Shown: positions 1-7,907 of the stretch, piece after piece
Numbering within the stretch: the first letter of the stretch is position 1
Layout of the letters: every line of letters starts with the position of its first letter
Assembly (NCBI GenBank): GCA_023461495.1
Contig: JAEYLA010000200.1
Location: 1 to 15,065, forward strand
Direction of reading: 5' to 3'
DNA length: 15,065 nucleotides
Source of the DNA: Bacillota bacterium
GTDB lineage: Bacteria > Bacillota > Clostridia > Christensenellales > CAG-138
Position numbers and translations under genes: made by a program
Notes under the pieces: generated by a model
What the model saw: the letters and a program-made list of their open reading frames with translations, nothing else
Told to the model about the DNA's origin: nothing
Database searches by the model: none

Positions 1-15
1 TCCCCCACTTTCAAT

Positions 16-44
16 CCGATTTGACGACATGTGCGTCAAATCGG
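16..44. repeat. Perfect 11-bp inverted repeat (hairpin)
   Basis: Arms 16-26 and 34-44 (CCGATTTGACG and its complement) enclose a 7-nt loop. No T-tract follows on either strand, so it is not a classical intrinsic terminator. It is the outermost of four hairpins past the end of the symporter gene. Confidence 0.7.
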
Positions 45-47
45 GGG

Positions 48-74
48 AAAAAATGCCGCCATTAGCGGCATTTT
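48..74 (-). terminator. Intrinsic terminator, possibly bidirectional, for the symporter gene
   Basis: A 10-bp stem (50-59 with 65-74, GC-rich core GCCGC) has a 5-nt loop. Read on the minus strand it is followed by a run of six to seven T. On the plus strand it ends in only four T. It lies about 90 bp past the stop codon of the minus-strand symporter gene and is the best terminator for it. Confidence 0.75.
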
Positions 75-88
75 AACCCGCAGAAGAC

Positions 89-121
89 CCATCGATAAAG
101 TCCGCAGGACTTTGTCGATGG
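89..121. repeat. 15-bp inverted repeat (hairpin)
   Basis: Arms 89-103 and 107-121 pair around a 3-nt loop with a single imperfect position, a T-G pair in plus-strand RNA and an A-C mismatch in minus-strand RNA. There is no T-tract. It lies in the 3' untranslated region of the symporter gene. Confidence 0.7.
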
Positions 122-126
122 CCTGA

Positions 127-151
127 CGCCGCAGCTTACAGAGCTGCGGCG
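127..151. repeat. 10-bp GC-rich inverted repeat (hairpin)
   Basis: Arms 127-136 (CGCCGCAGCT) and 142-151 pair perfectly around a 5-nt loop. It lies 8 bp past the stop codon of the symporter gene. No T-tract follows on either strand, so it is more likely a 3'-end stabiliser or part of a compound structure than a terminator. Confidence 0.7.
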
Positions 152-159
152 CGTTTGAA

Positions 160-1593
160 CTACTTTGCCTGCATGCGCTTTTTCCGCCCGAATATGCTCT
201 TTCGGAAGAGTAATACGTTGATGAATACCGAGAGGACAAAGAGCGCACCCACCGTAAACCAGGACCACCCGTTGCTCATGGGCGCAATGCCCATTAGCAT
301 GAGCATCGGGAACCCGAACACGATTGCCCAGGTCTGCTGGTAGATGAGGTTGCTCGAAGCGGGTGTCTCAAACAGCGGGTCAATCTCGCGCAGCAGGATC
401 ACGCCGGTGCTCGCGGTACCTGTGAGCATGCCGTAAAGCGCAAGGAAGGATTCATCTGCATACTTGGGGAAGAGCTTCTTGCAGGTGTAATCGCACTGCC
501 AGTAAGTGATGAACGCGCCTACGACGCAGATAATGGTCAGAGGGACGATGAATTCCCTGCGGGAGAACGCGGAAAGGTCAATGGCAGAGATGGAGGCGAC
601 CACCATCAGGTCGAACATCACGCCCGCGATACGGTTGAGCATGAAGTTGTTGAGGTATTCCCGGTGAACGATGTTCACCTTTTTGAGCCCGCGCAGGATG
701 CTTTTGAACGCGATGGCGAGGAACGAGCCGATGAGGAAGTTAAAGCCCCAGATGAGCGGCTTTATGGTACCCGCGAAAAAGCCGCCCAAGGAGTCAAGAC
801 CGATAGAAGCGCCGCGCATGAGCAGGTAGGCCGCGATGTAGGTAAGGAACACAAAGCCAAACTGCACCGTGAGCTTATCGAGCGACTCGGTCAGCGGGAT
901 TTCACCCTTCTTTGTGACCATCTCCGCAGAGAGATCCTCCACCTCGTCAGCATTTAGGATCTGCTTCTTGACGCGGCCCTTGCGCTTCATATTATTCAAG
1001 TAGATAACGCCGCCGATGCCGGAGGAGATAAAGCCCATCGCGGCCACCGTCAGGCCGAAGCTTGCGCCGCCGGAAAACGCGGGGTAGGTTGTCGCGGTGG
1101 CATAAATGTTCCCCCAGTTATAGGCCTGGCCCGGGCCCTGTCCATAGCCCATGGGCAGCAGCAGGCCGGATGCCGGCCAGTTGCCGATGAGATAGGAAAG
1201 CCCAAGTGTGATGGCAAGCCCTATGAGCCCCTGAAGCAAATAGGAGGAAACAACCGTCAGGCCCGTATTGAAGATATCGGTTTTGGAGCCCTTGTCCGAT
1301 TGCTTTTCGGAGGCTTTGAGCGCCAAAGCAATAAATCCAAGACCCAGACCGTGATATGTCAGCGTTTCCATCGTGACCTTATGAAACATAGGTGTGCCGG
1401 TGACGCTTTCATAGATGGAGCTTGCGATTAAAATCAGAAATCCGCCGATGACAGAGCTTGGGATCAGCGATTGCCGCAGGGGCTTGATGGTGCGCCGCAG
1501 CATGTTTGCAACCATCATGCCTGCCATCAGAATGGCAAGTTCAACCATCAGCGCCCATATGCTGCTGTCCCAGAAATTCATGCCGCTTGTCAT
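160..1593 (-). CDS. gltS: Sodium/glutamate symporter (GltS family)
   Basis: This is a predicted inner-membrane carrier for Na+-coupled glutamate uptake. The 477-residue product is almost entirely hydrophobic segments joined by short loops, as expected for the 10-12 helix GltS fold. The motif GYGQGPGQAYNWGN in the first half and GMLTGTASTGVILLREIDP in the second half match the two re-entrant, Gly-rich regions conserved in GltS proteins. It is longer than E. coli GltS (about 400 residues), mainly through a charged cytoplasmic loop around residues 205-235 and a basic tail. The start ATG at 1593 is preceded by AGGGGGG with 6 nt spacing. A TGC-TATAAT extended -10 lies upstream. The gene stands alone, diverging from the c-di-GMP operon. 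Family is confident; glutamate rather than a related dicarboxylate is inferred. Confidence 0.9.
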   Translation of the reverse strand: MTSGMNFWDSSIWALMVELAILMAGMMVANMLRRTIKPLRQSLIPSSVIGGFLILIASSIYESVTGTPMFHKVTMETLTYHGLGLGFIALALKASEKQSDKGSKTDIFNTGLTVVSSYLLQGLIGLAITLGLSYLIGNWPASGLLLPMGYGQGPGQAYNWGNIYATATTYPAFSGGASFGLTVAAMGFISSGIGGVIYLNNMKRKGRVKKQILNADEVEDLSAEMVTKKGEIPLTESLDKLTVQFGFVFLTYIAAYLLMRGASIGLDSLGGFFAGTIKPLIWGFNFLIGSFLAIAFKSILRGLKKVNIVHREYLNNFMLNRIAGVMFDLMVVASISAIDLSAFSRREFIVPLTIICVVGAFITYWQCDYTCKKLFPKYADESFLALYGMLTGTASTGVILLREIDPLFETPASSNLIYQQTWAIVFGFPMLMLMGIAPMSNGWSWFTVGALFVLSVFINVLLFRKSIFGRKKRMQAK

Positions 1594-1636
1594 AAAAGAC
1601 CCCCCTGAATAGATGAGATAAAGCCAATATAAAAAT

Positions 1637-1645
1637 ATTATAGCA
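1637..1645 (-). promoter_or_regulatory. Extended -10 promoter for the symporter gene
   Basis: Read on the minus strand the sequence is TGC-TATAAT, an extended -10 element about 45 bp ahead of the start codon. I see no good -35 box at 16-18 bp, which an extended -10 can tolerate. Confidence 0.5.
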
Positions 1646-1741
1646 TATCTGCGCCCACGTCCATAGCAACGCCTGTAAGCGCGGATAACGGATAACCAGC
1701 AATGGATGTGTTAAAAAATAAGCCAATGATTGGGATTTTGA

Positions 1742-1770
1742 TTGTAGTATCAGGGCATATGTACTATAAT
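1742..1770 (+). promoter_or_regulatory. Sigma-A-type promoter of the c-di-GMP operon
   Basis: TTGTAG (1742-1747), a 17-bp spacer and a perfect TATAAT (1765-1770) form a convincing promoter. Transcription would start near 1777 and leave an untranslated leader of about 140 nt before the ATG at 1918. The 324-bp gap between the symporter and the receptor gene holds this promoter, the opposing symporter promoter and the leader hairpins. Confidence 0.7.
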
Positions 1771-1796
1771 GGTACACGAATCGGGAACTTGATCCA

Positions 1797-1860
1797 AAAA
1801 AGCCTTTATTTTATCTTACGGGCTTTTTCTTTCGTTGTCAGAAAGCCCGGTTTTCTTTTG
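1797..1860 (+). promoter_or_regulatory. Attenuator-like leader: terminator with competing antiterminator
   Basis: Positions 1819-1828 pair with 1840-1849 (GGGCTTT against AAAGCCC, about 10 bp with one G-T pair) and are followed by GGTTTTCTTTT, an intrinsic-terminator pattern within the leader. The left arm can instead pair with AAAAAGCC at 1797-1804 (8 bp with 1821-1828), which would break the terminator. The two folds are mutually exclusive, as in transcription attenuators. I do not recognise a known riboswitch, and the leader lacks the GEMM (c-di-GMP-I) consensus as I remember it. Alternatively, promoter plus terminator define a short independent RNA of about 80 nt. Confidence 0.5.
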
Positions 1861-1917
1861 TATATCCGCCGTTAACGATCCTGAGCCATCGCGGAAAAAT
1901 AGAGACGAGGTGGAACG

Positions 1918-3594
1918 ATGATCGCTTCCGCTGGCGATTTTAAGTACATACTGGCCCGTCGCCTTATTTTTATTCCGTTCACTCTGCTGTTTTATGCCCT
2001 TTTTATGTCTGGCCCCGTTTTTATATCGTCTGTGGTAGCAATGCCGGCGGCGCAGGGCGCTACGTTTCATATCGCCCTGCGGTGGCTGGCGTTTGTAATT
2101 CTTCCGGGTATGCTTATATTTTCGGGGCTTTTCGGGGGGAGCATGCCGCTGCCGGGGAAGAAGAGGCCCCGGGGCGGGCAGGATGATCCGGCTTCCATAC
2201 AGATGGAAGCCGCATTCGGGCAGTTGCCCTATGGCGTTGTCATCAGCCGGGCGTGGGGACGGACATGCTATATCAATCCTGCGTTTGAACGGATGACAGG
2301 TACACGCCGGGCAGAAACCGATAACCCCTTCTGTTTCCTGAATGCGCAGGAATTTGCGCTGCTGCAGACGGATGTTTCGGCGCTTTGCCGCGGCGAAACA
2401 GCGCAATACTGCATGCAGGTATATGTGAACAATGCGCGGGGCGCAGGAATGTACCTGAAGCTGACCGGCGTTCCCATAGAGCAGCAGGGAGAGCGGCGCT
2501 GCATGACCATAGTGGAGGATATGACCGGCTATGTGCAGTTGCAGTGCACGCTTGAGGAACAGGTACGGCATATGCGCGACCATGATGTGCTGACGGGCTT
2601 ACATAACCGCATCTGCTTTGAGGCGCAAAAGAACATCTATGACCAAGCGCAGCCGGCCATGTCGTTTGCCGTCATCGTGGCGGATATCAATGGCCTCAAA
2701 CTGATCAACGATGCGCTCGGCTATACATGCGGAGATCAGCTGATTATCACCACGGCACGCCTCATCCAAGGCTGTTGCCCTGAAAATGCCGTACTCGCAA
2801 GAACCGGCGGTGATGAATTCAGCATCCTGCTGCCCGGCGCGGGGGTGGATACGGCGGCGGCGCTTGTCGATGCCATTGCCGCCGCATTTTTGGCGTACAA
2901 CAAAAACAACTCCACGCTTGGATACGACATTAGCGTGTCGTTTGGCCTGGCGGCCAAACAGCGGGAGCGGGACAGCATGGAGTCCGTTACAAAGGCGGCT
3001 GCGGAGCATTTGAACAGCCGCAAGCTGCTCACAAGAAAAAGCTCGCATCATTCGATCCTTACCTATGTGATGGCGACGATCTATGCGCGCAGTCAGGAAA
3101 CCGAGGCGCACGCCAAGCGCCTTGCGCTGCTTTCCAAGCGGATCGGAGAACGCATGGGGCTTGCACAAGGAGGCCTGGATGAACTCGAGCTGTTTGCAAT
3201 GCTGCACGATATCGGAAAAATCGGCGTTGACGATCATATTCTCAATAAGCCGGACAAGCTCACGGCGGAGGAATGGATCGTCATGCGGCGGCACCCGGAT
3301 ATCGGCTGCCGCATTGCAAGCGCCTCGCCGGAGCTTGAGCATATTGCCCTGCTGATTCTCACGCACCACGAGCGCTGGGATGGGGGAGGCTACCCGATCG
3401 GCCTTGCCGGGGAGGAAATCCCGCTGTTTGCCCGCATCCTTGCTGTAGTGGACGCGTACGATGCGATGACCGAAGACCGGGTTTACCGCAAGGCGCTTTC
3501 CAGACAGCAGGCGATCGATGAAATTGAGAAAAACGCCGGTACGCAATTTGACCCTTACGTTGCGGCGGTTTTTATCGATTGTATTATAGAGTGA
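1918..3594 (+). CDS. Membrane PAS-GGDEF-HD-GYP cyclic-di-GMP enzyme
   Basis: This is a hybrid protein expected both to make c-di-GMP (GGDEF, from two GTP) and to degrade it (HD-GYP phosphodiesterase). The 558 residues comprise two N-terminal membrane helices (about 14-40 and 51-73), a PAS-like sensor (about 93-205), a GGDEF domain (about 215-375) with intact GGDEF at 297-301, and an HD-GYP domain (about 385-555) with HDIGK at 430-434, HHERWDGGGYP ending with GYP at 491-493, and D512 in the DAYDAMT motif. The inhibitory RxxD site nine residues before GGDEF is absent (PENA there), so product inhibition at the I-site is unlikely. The ATG is preceded by GAGGTGG with 4 nt spacing. It lies 46 bp ahead of a longer paralogue in the same operon. 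Which activity dominates cannot be read from sequence. Confidence 0.92.
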   Translation: MIASAGDFKYILARRLIFIPFTLLFYALFMSGPVFISSVVAMPAAQGATFHIALRWLAFVILPGMLIFSGLFGGSMPLPGKKRPRGGQDDPASIQMEAAFGQLPYGVVISRAWGRTCYINPAFERMTGTRRAETDNPFCFLNAQEFALLQTDVSALCRGETAQYCMQVYVNNARGAGMYLKLTGVPIEQQGERRCMTIVEDMTGYVQLQCTLEEQVRHMRDHDVLTGLHNRICFEAQKNIYDQAQPAMSFAVIVADINGLKLINDALGYTCGDQLIITTARLIQGCCPENAVLARTGGDEFSILLPGAGVDTAAALVDAIAAAFLAYNKNNSTLGYDISVSFGLAAKQRERDSMESVTKAAAEHLNSRKLLTRKSSHHSILTYVMATIYARSQETEAHAKRLALLSKRIGERMGLAQGGLDELELFAMLHDIGKIGVDDHILNKPDKLTAEEWIVMRRHPDIGCRIASASPELEHIALLILTHHERWDGGGYPIGLAGEEIPLFARILAVVDAYDAMTEDRVYRKALSRQQAIDEIEKNAGTQFDPYVAAVFIDCIIE

Positions 3595-3640
3595 CTTGGC
3601 TTTTGAGCAGAGACATGGTATGTCAGGAAGGGACCCGAAG

Positions 3641-6460
3641 ATGAAAAAAATGCTGGTTTGCGCAATCCTCCTCATTGGGTTGGTGGCGCCTTTTACCAGG
3701 ACGCAGGCGGCTTCCAGCGGGTTTATCGATATGATGCAGGCGCATCCCGCCGTGATGCTGCTGGTAGACGCATACACCGGTGAGATCAAAAGCGTAAACG
3801 AGGCCGCCATCCAATACTACGGGTACAGCGCGGAAGAGTTTGCAGCCATGAATATCAGCGAAATCAACGCCTTGCCTTCAACCGGCCCGCAGGCAGAGTT
3901 TAGCAGGAGCAATGGCGTTGCACAGCTCACGCACCGCCTGAAAAACGGCAGCATCCGCTCGGTGGAAATTACGGCGGGAATCGTGACGGTGGACAGCCGC
4001 CTGATGAATATGCTTATCGTTCAGGATGTCACGCAGAAAATGCAGCTGCTTGAAAACGAGCGCAAGCAGACAAAGACGCTCATTATTTTGGGAACCGGCA
4101 TCGCACTGCTGCTGTTTTTGCTTACACTTCGCATTGCGCTGAGCAGGAGAGAATTAAGCAAGATTGCGGCCATGCTCGAAAAATCCAATGCCCTGATGCG
4201 CCGCTTTAACGATGCGGATGAAAGTCATCTTTATCTCAAGGACGAGAATTTCCGATATGTGTTTGCGAACAAGGCCGCATACAAAATCTTTGGCAGGCCG
4301 GAAAGCGAGATCGTCGGCAAAGAAGACTTCGAATTGTTCGATGAAGCGTTTGCAAGGAGCCGCAGACTCGTCGACATGAATGTCTTAAAAACCAAGGCGA
4401 CCGCGGTTGAAGAGGTGCCTATCAATGGAAACCTGTTCCGTATTACCAAATTTCCGGTGGAGCTGCTTAACGGCGCAACCGGTGTGGGCTGTTACGCGAC
4501 AGACATTACGCAGGAACGCATATATGAAAAGAAGCGCGCATTTATGCTTTGGCGCAGCGAGGTCGCGCTGCATGTAATCAACAACAGCACCCAAAGTATG
4601 CATGAGCAGCTCACGTTTGTACTCCAGCAGATGATCGATTTTACAGGGAGCAAGTTTGGGTATGTCTATCTGTATGACGAAAAGGCACGCAGCCTTTCGC
4701 TGAGCACCCTTGCGCAAAGCAAGGAAAGCGGCATGCCGCCGCTCTGCCAGGAGGTGGCGCTGGAGGAGATCGGCATACTCGGCAACGCAATTACCGGCCG
4801 CAGGCCGGTGATCCTCAATAATTTTATGGAAGCTGCAGGTGATTGCTGCGGCGGGCTGACACGCAACGCAACAATTAAAACCTATATGGGATTTCCCGTC
4901 ATCCTTGACGGCACTGTCGTAGCGACCGTGGGCCTGTTCAACCGGGAAGGGATGTTTGAAGAAGACGAAGCGGATGAGCTCGTGCTGCTCATGGACAGTG
5001 TCTGGAACGCGATGCAGCGCAGGCAGGCGCTTGCAACGCTGTCGTTTGAGCGCAACAAGTACCTGCAGACGCTCATCTCCATAGGCGACGGCGTCATGGT
5101 GGTCAATGCCGAGGGCACGATTGAAATGCTCAACGGCGTTGCCGAACGGCTGACAGGCTGGAGCAACGGGGAGGCGAAAGGCCGCCACTACAAAGAAGTG
5201 TTCGTGCTTTCCCATGAGCAGCCCGGCTTTACCATTAAGGACCCCATCGAAGACGCGCTGCGCACAAGCGAAGTGCAGGAGCTTGGCAACCATGCGATGC
5301 TGACCTCGCGCAGCGGGACGGTCTACTATCTGGAGGACAGCGCGGCGCCCATACGAAACGAGCACGAGACCGTTGTGGGCGTGGTGCTGGTATTCCGCGA
5401 CGTAACGGATAAAAAAGAACAGCGCAAGCGGATTGAATTTTTGAGCTTCCACGACTCTCTGACGGGTCTTTACAACCGCAGGTATTTTGAAGAGGAGATC
5501 CAGCGCGTGGAGAGTGCCGGCATGCTGCCCGTATCCATTATATTGGGGGACGTCAACAGCCTGAAGCTGACCAACGATATCTTTGGCCATGCGTTTGGCG
5601 ACATGCTGCTTGAAAAGGTGTCCGAGGTACTGCGCAGCGCGTTCGGGTCGCAGGATGTTATTGCAAGGTGGGGCGGGGATGAATTTGTGATCCTGATGCC
5701 CGGGGCGGCGTCAGAGCAGGCAGAGGCCGCGATCCATGCCGTGCAGCAGGCGTTCTCAAAAGAACAGATACGCGCCGTCCGCGGCAGCATTTCCATGGGC
5801 TACGCCACAAAATTTTCCCTGGACGAGCCGATGAACCGCGTACTTACGACGGCGGAAGAAAACATGTACTCCGCAAAATCGCTCAACCGGGATGTCGTGA
5901 GAACCCGCGCGATCGATGCGATCACCAGCACACTGTATGAAAGCAGTCAGCGAGAAAAGGAGCATTCGGAGCGCGTGAGCGAACTGAGCGTGAAGCTCGG
6001 GCGCGCGCTGGGGCTTTCGGAGGGCAAACTCAAAAAACTCAAAGAGGTTGCGCGTTTGCACGATATCGGGAAGATCGTATTGGAGCCGAACATCCTCAAC
6101 AAAAATCATCTGCTGACGATGGAAGAATGGAACGAAGTCAAGCGCCATCCCATTATCGGCTACCGCATTCTCAATTCGTTTGACGATACTGTGGATTTGG
6201 CGGAGTCCGTGCTTGCTCATCACGAGCAATGGGATGGAACAGGGTATCCCAAGGGATTGCGGGGGGAGGAGATTCCGCTGCTTGCGCGCATCATCGCCGT
6301 GGTGGAGAGCTACGAGCGTATGACGCATGATTCGGACAATACCAAGGCGCGGACAAGAGAGGGCGCGTTAAAGGAGCTGCGCGACAATGCGGGCAGGCAA
6401 TTTGACCCGATGCTTGCGGAACTCTTTGCGCGGATGATCGAAGAAGGGGAAGCTGTTTAG
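3641..6460 (+). CDS. Membrane multi-sensor PAS-PAS-GAF-PAS-GGDEF-HD-GYP c-di-GMP protein
   Basis: This is the second gene of the c-di-GMP operon (939 residues). The ATG at 3641 is chosen because AGGAAGGG lies about 10 nt upstream and the product then begins with MKK and a hydrophobic signal or anchor. An in-frame TTG at 3596 would add 15 residues without such a start. Domains in order are: N-terminal hydrophobic segment (1-23), PAS-like (about 30-130), transmembrane helix (about 146-166), PAS (about 187-292), GAF (about 307-457), PAS (about 467-594), GGDEF (about 596-750; intact GGDEF 678-682) and HD-GYP (about 760-933; HDIGK 807-811, GYP 868-870). The I-site position reads GSQD, not RxxD. 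The late HD-GYP metal-ligand position is E889 in VVESYERMT where the family normally has Asp, and the following DRxYR stretch is altered, so phosphodiesterase activity may be weakened. Confidence 0.92.
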   Translation: MKKMLVCAILLIGLVAPFTRTQAASSGFIDMMQAHPAVMLLVDAYTGEIKSVNEAAIQYYGYSAEEFAAMNISEINALPSTGPQAEFSRSNGVAQLTHRLKNGSIRSVEITAGIVTVDSRLMNMLIVQDVTQKMQLLENERKQTKTLIILGTGIALLLFLLTLRIALSRRELSKIAAMLEKSNALMRRFNDADESHLYLKDENFRYVFANKAAYKIFGRPESEIVGKEDFELFDEAFARSRRLVDMNVLKTKATAVEEVPINGNLFRITKFPVELLNGATGVGCYATDITQERIYEKKRAFMLWRSEVALHVINNSTQSMHEQLTFVLQQMIDFTGSKFGYVYLYDEKARSLSLSTLAQSKESGMPPLCQEVALEEIGILGNAITGRRPVILNNFMEAAGDCCGGLTRNATIKTYMGFPVILDGTVVATVGLFNREGMFEEDEADELVLLMDSVWNAMQRRQALATLSFERNKYLQTLISIGDGVMVVNAEGTIEMLNGVAERLTGWSNGEAKGRHYKEVFVLSHEQPGFTIKDPIEDALRTSEVQELGNHAMLTSRSGTVYYLEDSAAPIRNEHETVVGVVLVFRDVTDKKEQRKRIEFLSFHDSLTGLYNRRYFEEEIQRVESAGMLPVSIILGDVNSLKLTNDIFGHAFGDMLLEKVSEVLRSAFGSQDVIARWGGDEFVILMPGAASEQAEAAIHAVQQAFSKEQIRAVRGSISMGYATKFSLDEPMNRVLTTAEENMYSAKSLNRDVVRTRAIDAITSTLYESSQREKEHSERVSELSVKLGRALGLSEGKLKKLKEVARLHDIGKIVLEPNILNKNHLLTMEEWNEVKRHPIIGYRILNSFDDTVDLAESVLAHHEQWDGTGYPKGLRGEEIPLLARIIAVVESYERMTHDSDNTKARTREGALKELRDNAGRQFDPMLAELFARMIEEGEAV

Positions 6461-6473
6461 GATAGGTGATTTG

Positions 6474-6514
6474 GCAGGGGAATGCATGAACGCATTCCCC
6501 TGCATTGTTTTCTT
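6474..6514 (+). terminator. Strong intrinsic terminator of the c-di-GMP operon
   Basis: A perfect 12-bp stem (GCAGGGGAATGC, 6474-6485, with 6492-6503), a 6-nt loop and a T-rich tail (ATTGTTTTCTTT) lie 13 bp past the stop codon. It closes the two-gene operon. Its tail overlaps the -35 box of the next promoter. Confidence 0.9.
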
Positions 6515-6533
6515 TGGGGATTCATCGTATAAT
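6505..6533 (+). promoter_or_regulatory. Promoter of the alpha-oxoamine synthase gene
   Basis: TTGTTT (6505-6510), a 17-bp spacer and a perfect TATAAT (6528-6533) lie about 50 bp ahead of the ATG at 6582. The -35 box is embedded in the T-tail of the preceding terminator, a compact gene boundary. Confidence 0.65.
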
Positions 6534-6581
6534 AAGGCATCTTTTACTTTGGAATAATTCTTTAACAAAGGTGGACGAAAC

Positions 6582-7757
6582 ATGGATTTATTTGAAAAGT
6601 GCATCCGCTACGACGAACCGCAGCGCGCGATGGAGGCAGGCCTCTATCCCTATTTTCATGCGCTGGAGACAGCCCAGGATACGGAGGTCGTCATTTCCGG
6701 CAAGAACATCATCATGCTCGGGTCCAACAACTATATGGGGCTCGTCAGCGATGAGCGGCTTAAAAAAGCCGCAATCGCGGCGATCGAACAATTTGGGACA
6801 GGCTGCTCGGGTTCGCGGTTTTTAAACGGCACACTTGTGCTGCATCAAGAGCTGGAGCGCGAGTTTGCGGACTTCTTCCATAAGGACGACGCTCTGACAT
6901 TCTCCACCGGTTTTCAGACCAATCTTGGTGCGATTTCCGGCATTATGGGCCGGCACGACTATATCATCAACGATTCGGAAAACCACGCGAGCATTGTGGA
7001 CGCAACGCGGCTGAGCTACTGCAAAAAAGACGTCAAGTATGAGCACTCCAATATGGAGGATCTGGAAGCCAAGCTCGCGCGCATCCCGGAGGACGCAGGC
7101 AAGCTGATCGTGACGGACGGCGTGTTCTCCATGTCCGGCGAGATTGCAAACCTGCCTGAAATCGTGCGCCTGGCAAAGAAGTACGGCGCGCGCGTGATGG
7201 TGGATGATGCACACGGCGCGGGCATGATTGGGGAATGCGGGCGCGGCACGGCCTCTTACTTTGGCCTTGAGGCGGATGTGGATATCATTATGACCACATT
7301 CTCAAAATCCTTTGGTTCCTTAGGCGGCGTGATTGCCGCAAGCAAAGAGGTCATCAATTATATCAAGCACCGCTCCCGCCCGTTTATCTTCAGCGCGTCC
7401 ATCCCGCCCGCAAACGCGGCCGCGGCGCTTGAAGCGCTGCGCATCATCAAGCGGGAGCCGGCGCGCAAGGATAGGCTCCTTGAGGTGGCCAACTATATGC
7501 GTAAAAAGCTTACGGACCTCAATGTCCCCATCATGGAAGGGGAGACCGCGATCATTCCGGTGTTTACCTACCAGATGGACAGGACGTTTATTGCAGCCAA
7601 GCTGCTTTTTGAGAATGGCGTATACGTCAACCCCGTCATCCCGCCCGCGGTGTGCGAGGGGCAGTGCGTGCTGCGCACAAGCTATACCGCCACCCATACG
7701 TTTGAGCAGATGGACCGTGCGGCGGCGATTATTGCGCAGGTGCTGCAGTCGGTCTAA
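6582..7757 (+). CDS. PLP-dependent alpha-oxoamine synthase (KBL / AONS / serine palmitoyltransferase-like)
   Basis: Alpha-oxoamine synthases condense an amino acid with an acyl thioester, with loss of CO2, using pyridoxal phosphate. The 391-residue length is typical. Visible marks are GSNNYMGL, the GTGCSGSRFLNGT substrate loop, NHASIVD, the PLP-ring-binding D209-A-H211 in VDDAHGAG, and the Schiff-base lysine K242 in TTFSKSFGSLGG. The N-terminal MDLFEKCIRYDEPQ and GLYPYF resemble, from memory, serine palmitoyltransferase-like members of Bacteroidetes more than housekeeping BioF or Kbl, and no bio or threonine dehydrogenase gene is adjacent. The substrate is therefore open: palmitoyl or other acyl thioester plus Ser, Gly or Ala. 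AAAGGTGG lies 7 nt before the ATG. The gene has its own promoter and terminator. A relic of a second copy's 3' end lies about 1 kb downstream. Confidence 0.88.
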   Translation: MDLFEKCIRYDEPQRAMEAGLYPYFHALETAQDTEVVISGKNIIMLGSNNYMGLVSDERLKKAAIAAIEQFGTGCSGSRFLNGTLVLHQELEREFADFFHKDDALTFSTGFQTNLGAISGIMGRHDYIINDSENHASIVDATRLSYCKKDVKYEHSNMEDLEAKLARIPEDAGKLIVTDGVFSMSGEIANLPEIVRLAKKYGARVMVDDAHGAGMIGECGRGTASYFGLEADVDIIMTTFSKSFGSLGGVIAASKEVINYIKHRSRPFIFSASIPPANAAAALEALRIIKREPARKDRLLEVANYMRKKLTDLNVPIMEGETAIIPVFTYQMDRTFIAAKLLFENGVYVNPVIPPAVCEGQCVLRTSYTATHTFEQMDRAAAIIAQVLQSV

Positions 7758-7788
7758 GCGGATAACGGAAAAAGGAACAGGGAATATT

Positions 7789-7824
7789 GACGCCATACGG
7801 GAAACCGCATGGCGTCTTAAGTTT
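7789..7824 (+). terminator. Intrinsic terminator after the alpha-oxoamine synthase gene
   Basis: GACGCCAT (7789-7796) pairs with 7809-7816, and an inner CGG-GAAA-CCG forms a GAAA-capped extension across one mismatch. TTAAGTTTTT follows. It is 32 bp past the stop codon. Confidence 0.8.
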
Positions 7825-7907
7825 TTAAGCCCGGTATTGTGTTCGCGCACCGTTTATCATGCTTAAGGCCCCGGATGGGTTCCCGTTCCTATGTTGCATT
7901 GGGCATA

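Noticed and set aside
1681..1692. GCGGATAACGGA shared with 7758-7769
   Set aside because: A single 12-base match is expected several times by chance in 15 kb, and the surroundings do not align.
1775..1917. A c-di-GMP (GEMM) riboswitch ahead of the c-di-GMP operon
   Set aside because: The leader lacks the recognisable GEMM core and receptor elements. Only the attenuator-like stems are visible.
2599..3810. Long minus-strand open frame (403 codons) across the first receptor gene
   Set aside because: It lies antisense to a gene with intact GGDEF and HD-GYP motifs, has no ribosome binding site and resembles no family. It is an effect of high-GC codon bias.
4385..5590. Minus-strand open frame of 401 codons within the second receptor gene
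   Set aside because: It is antisense to confidently identified GAF, PAS and GGDEF domains, with His/Ala-rich nonsense composition and no start signal.
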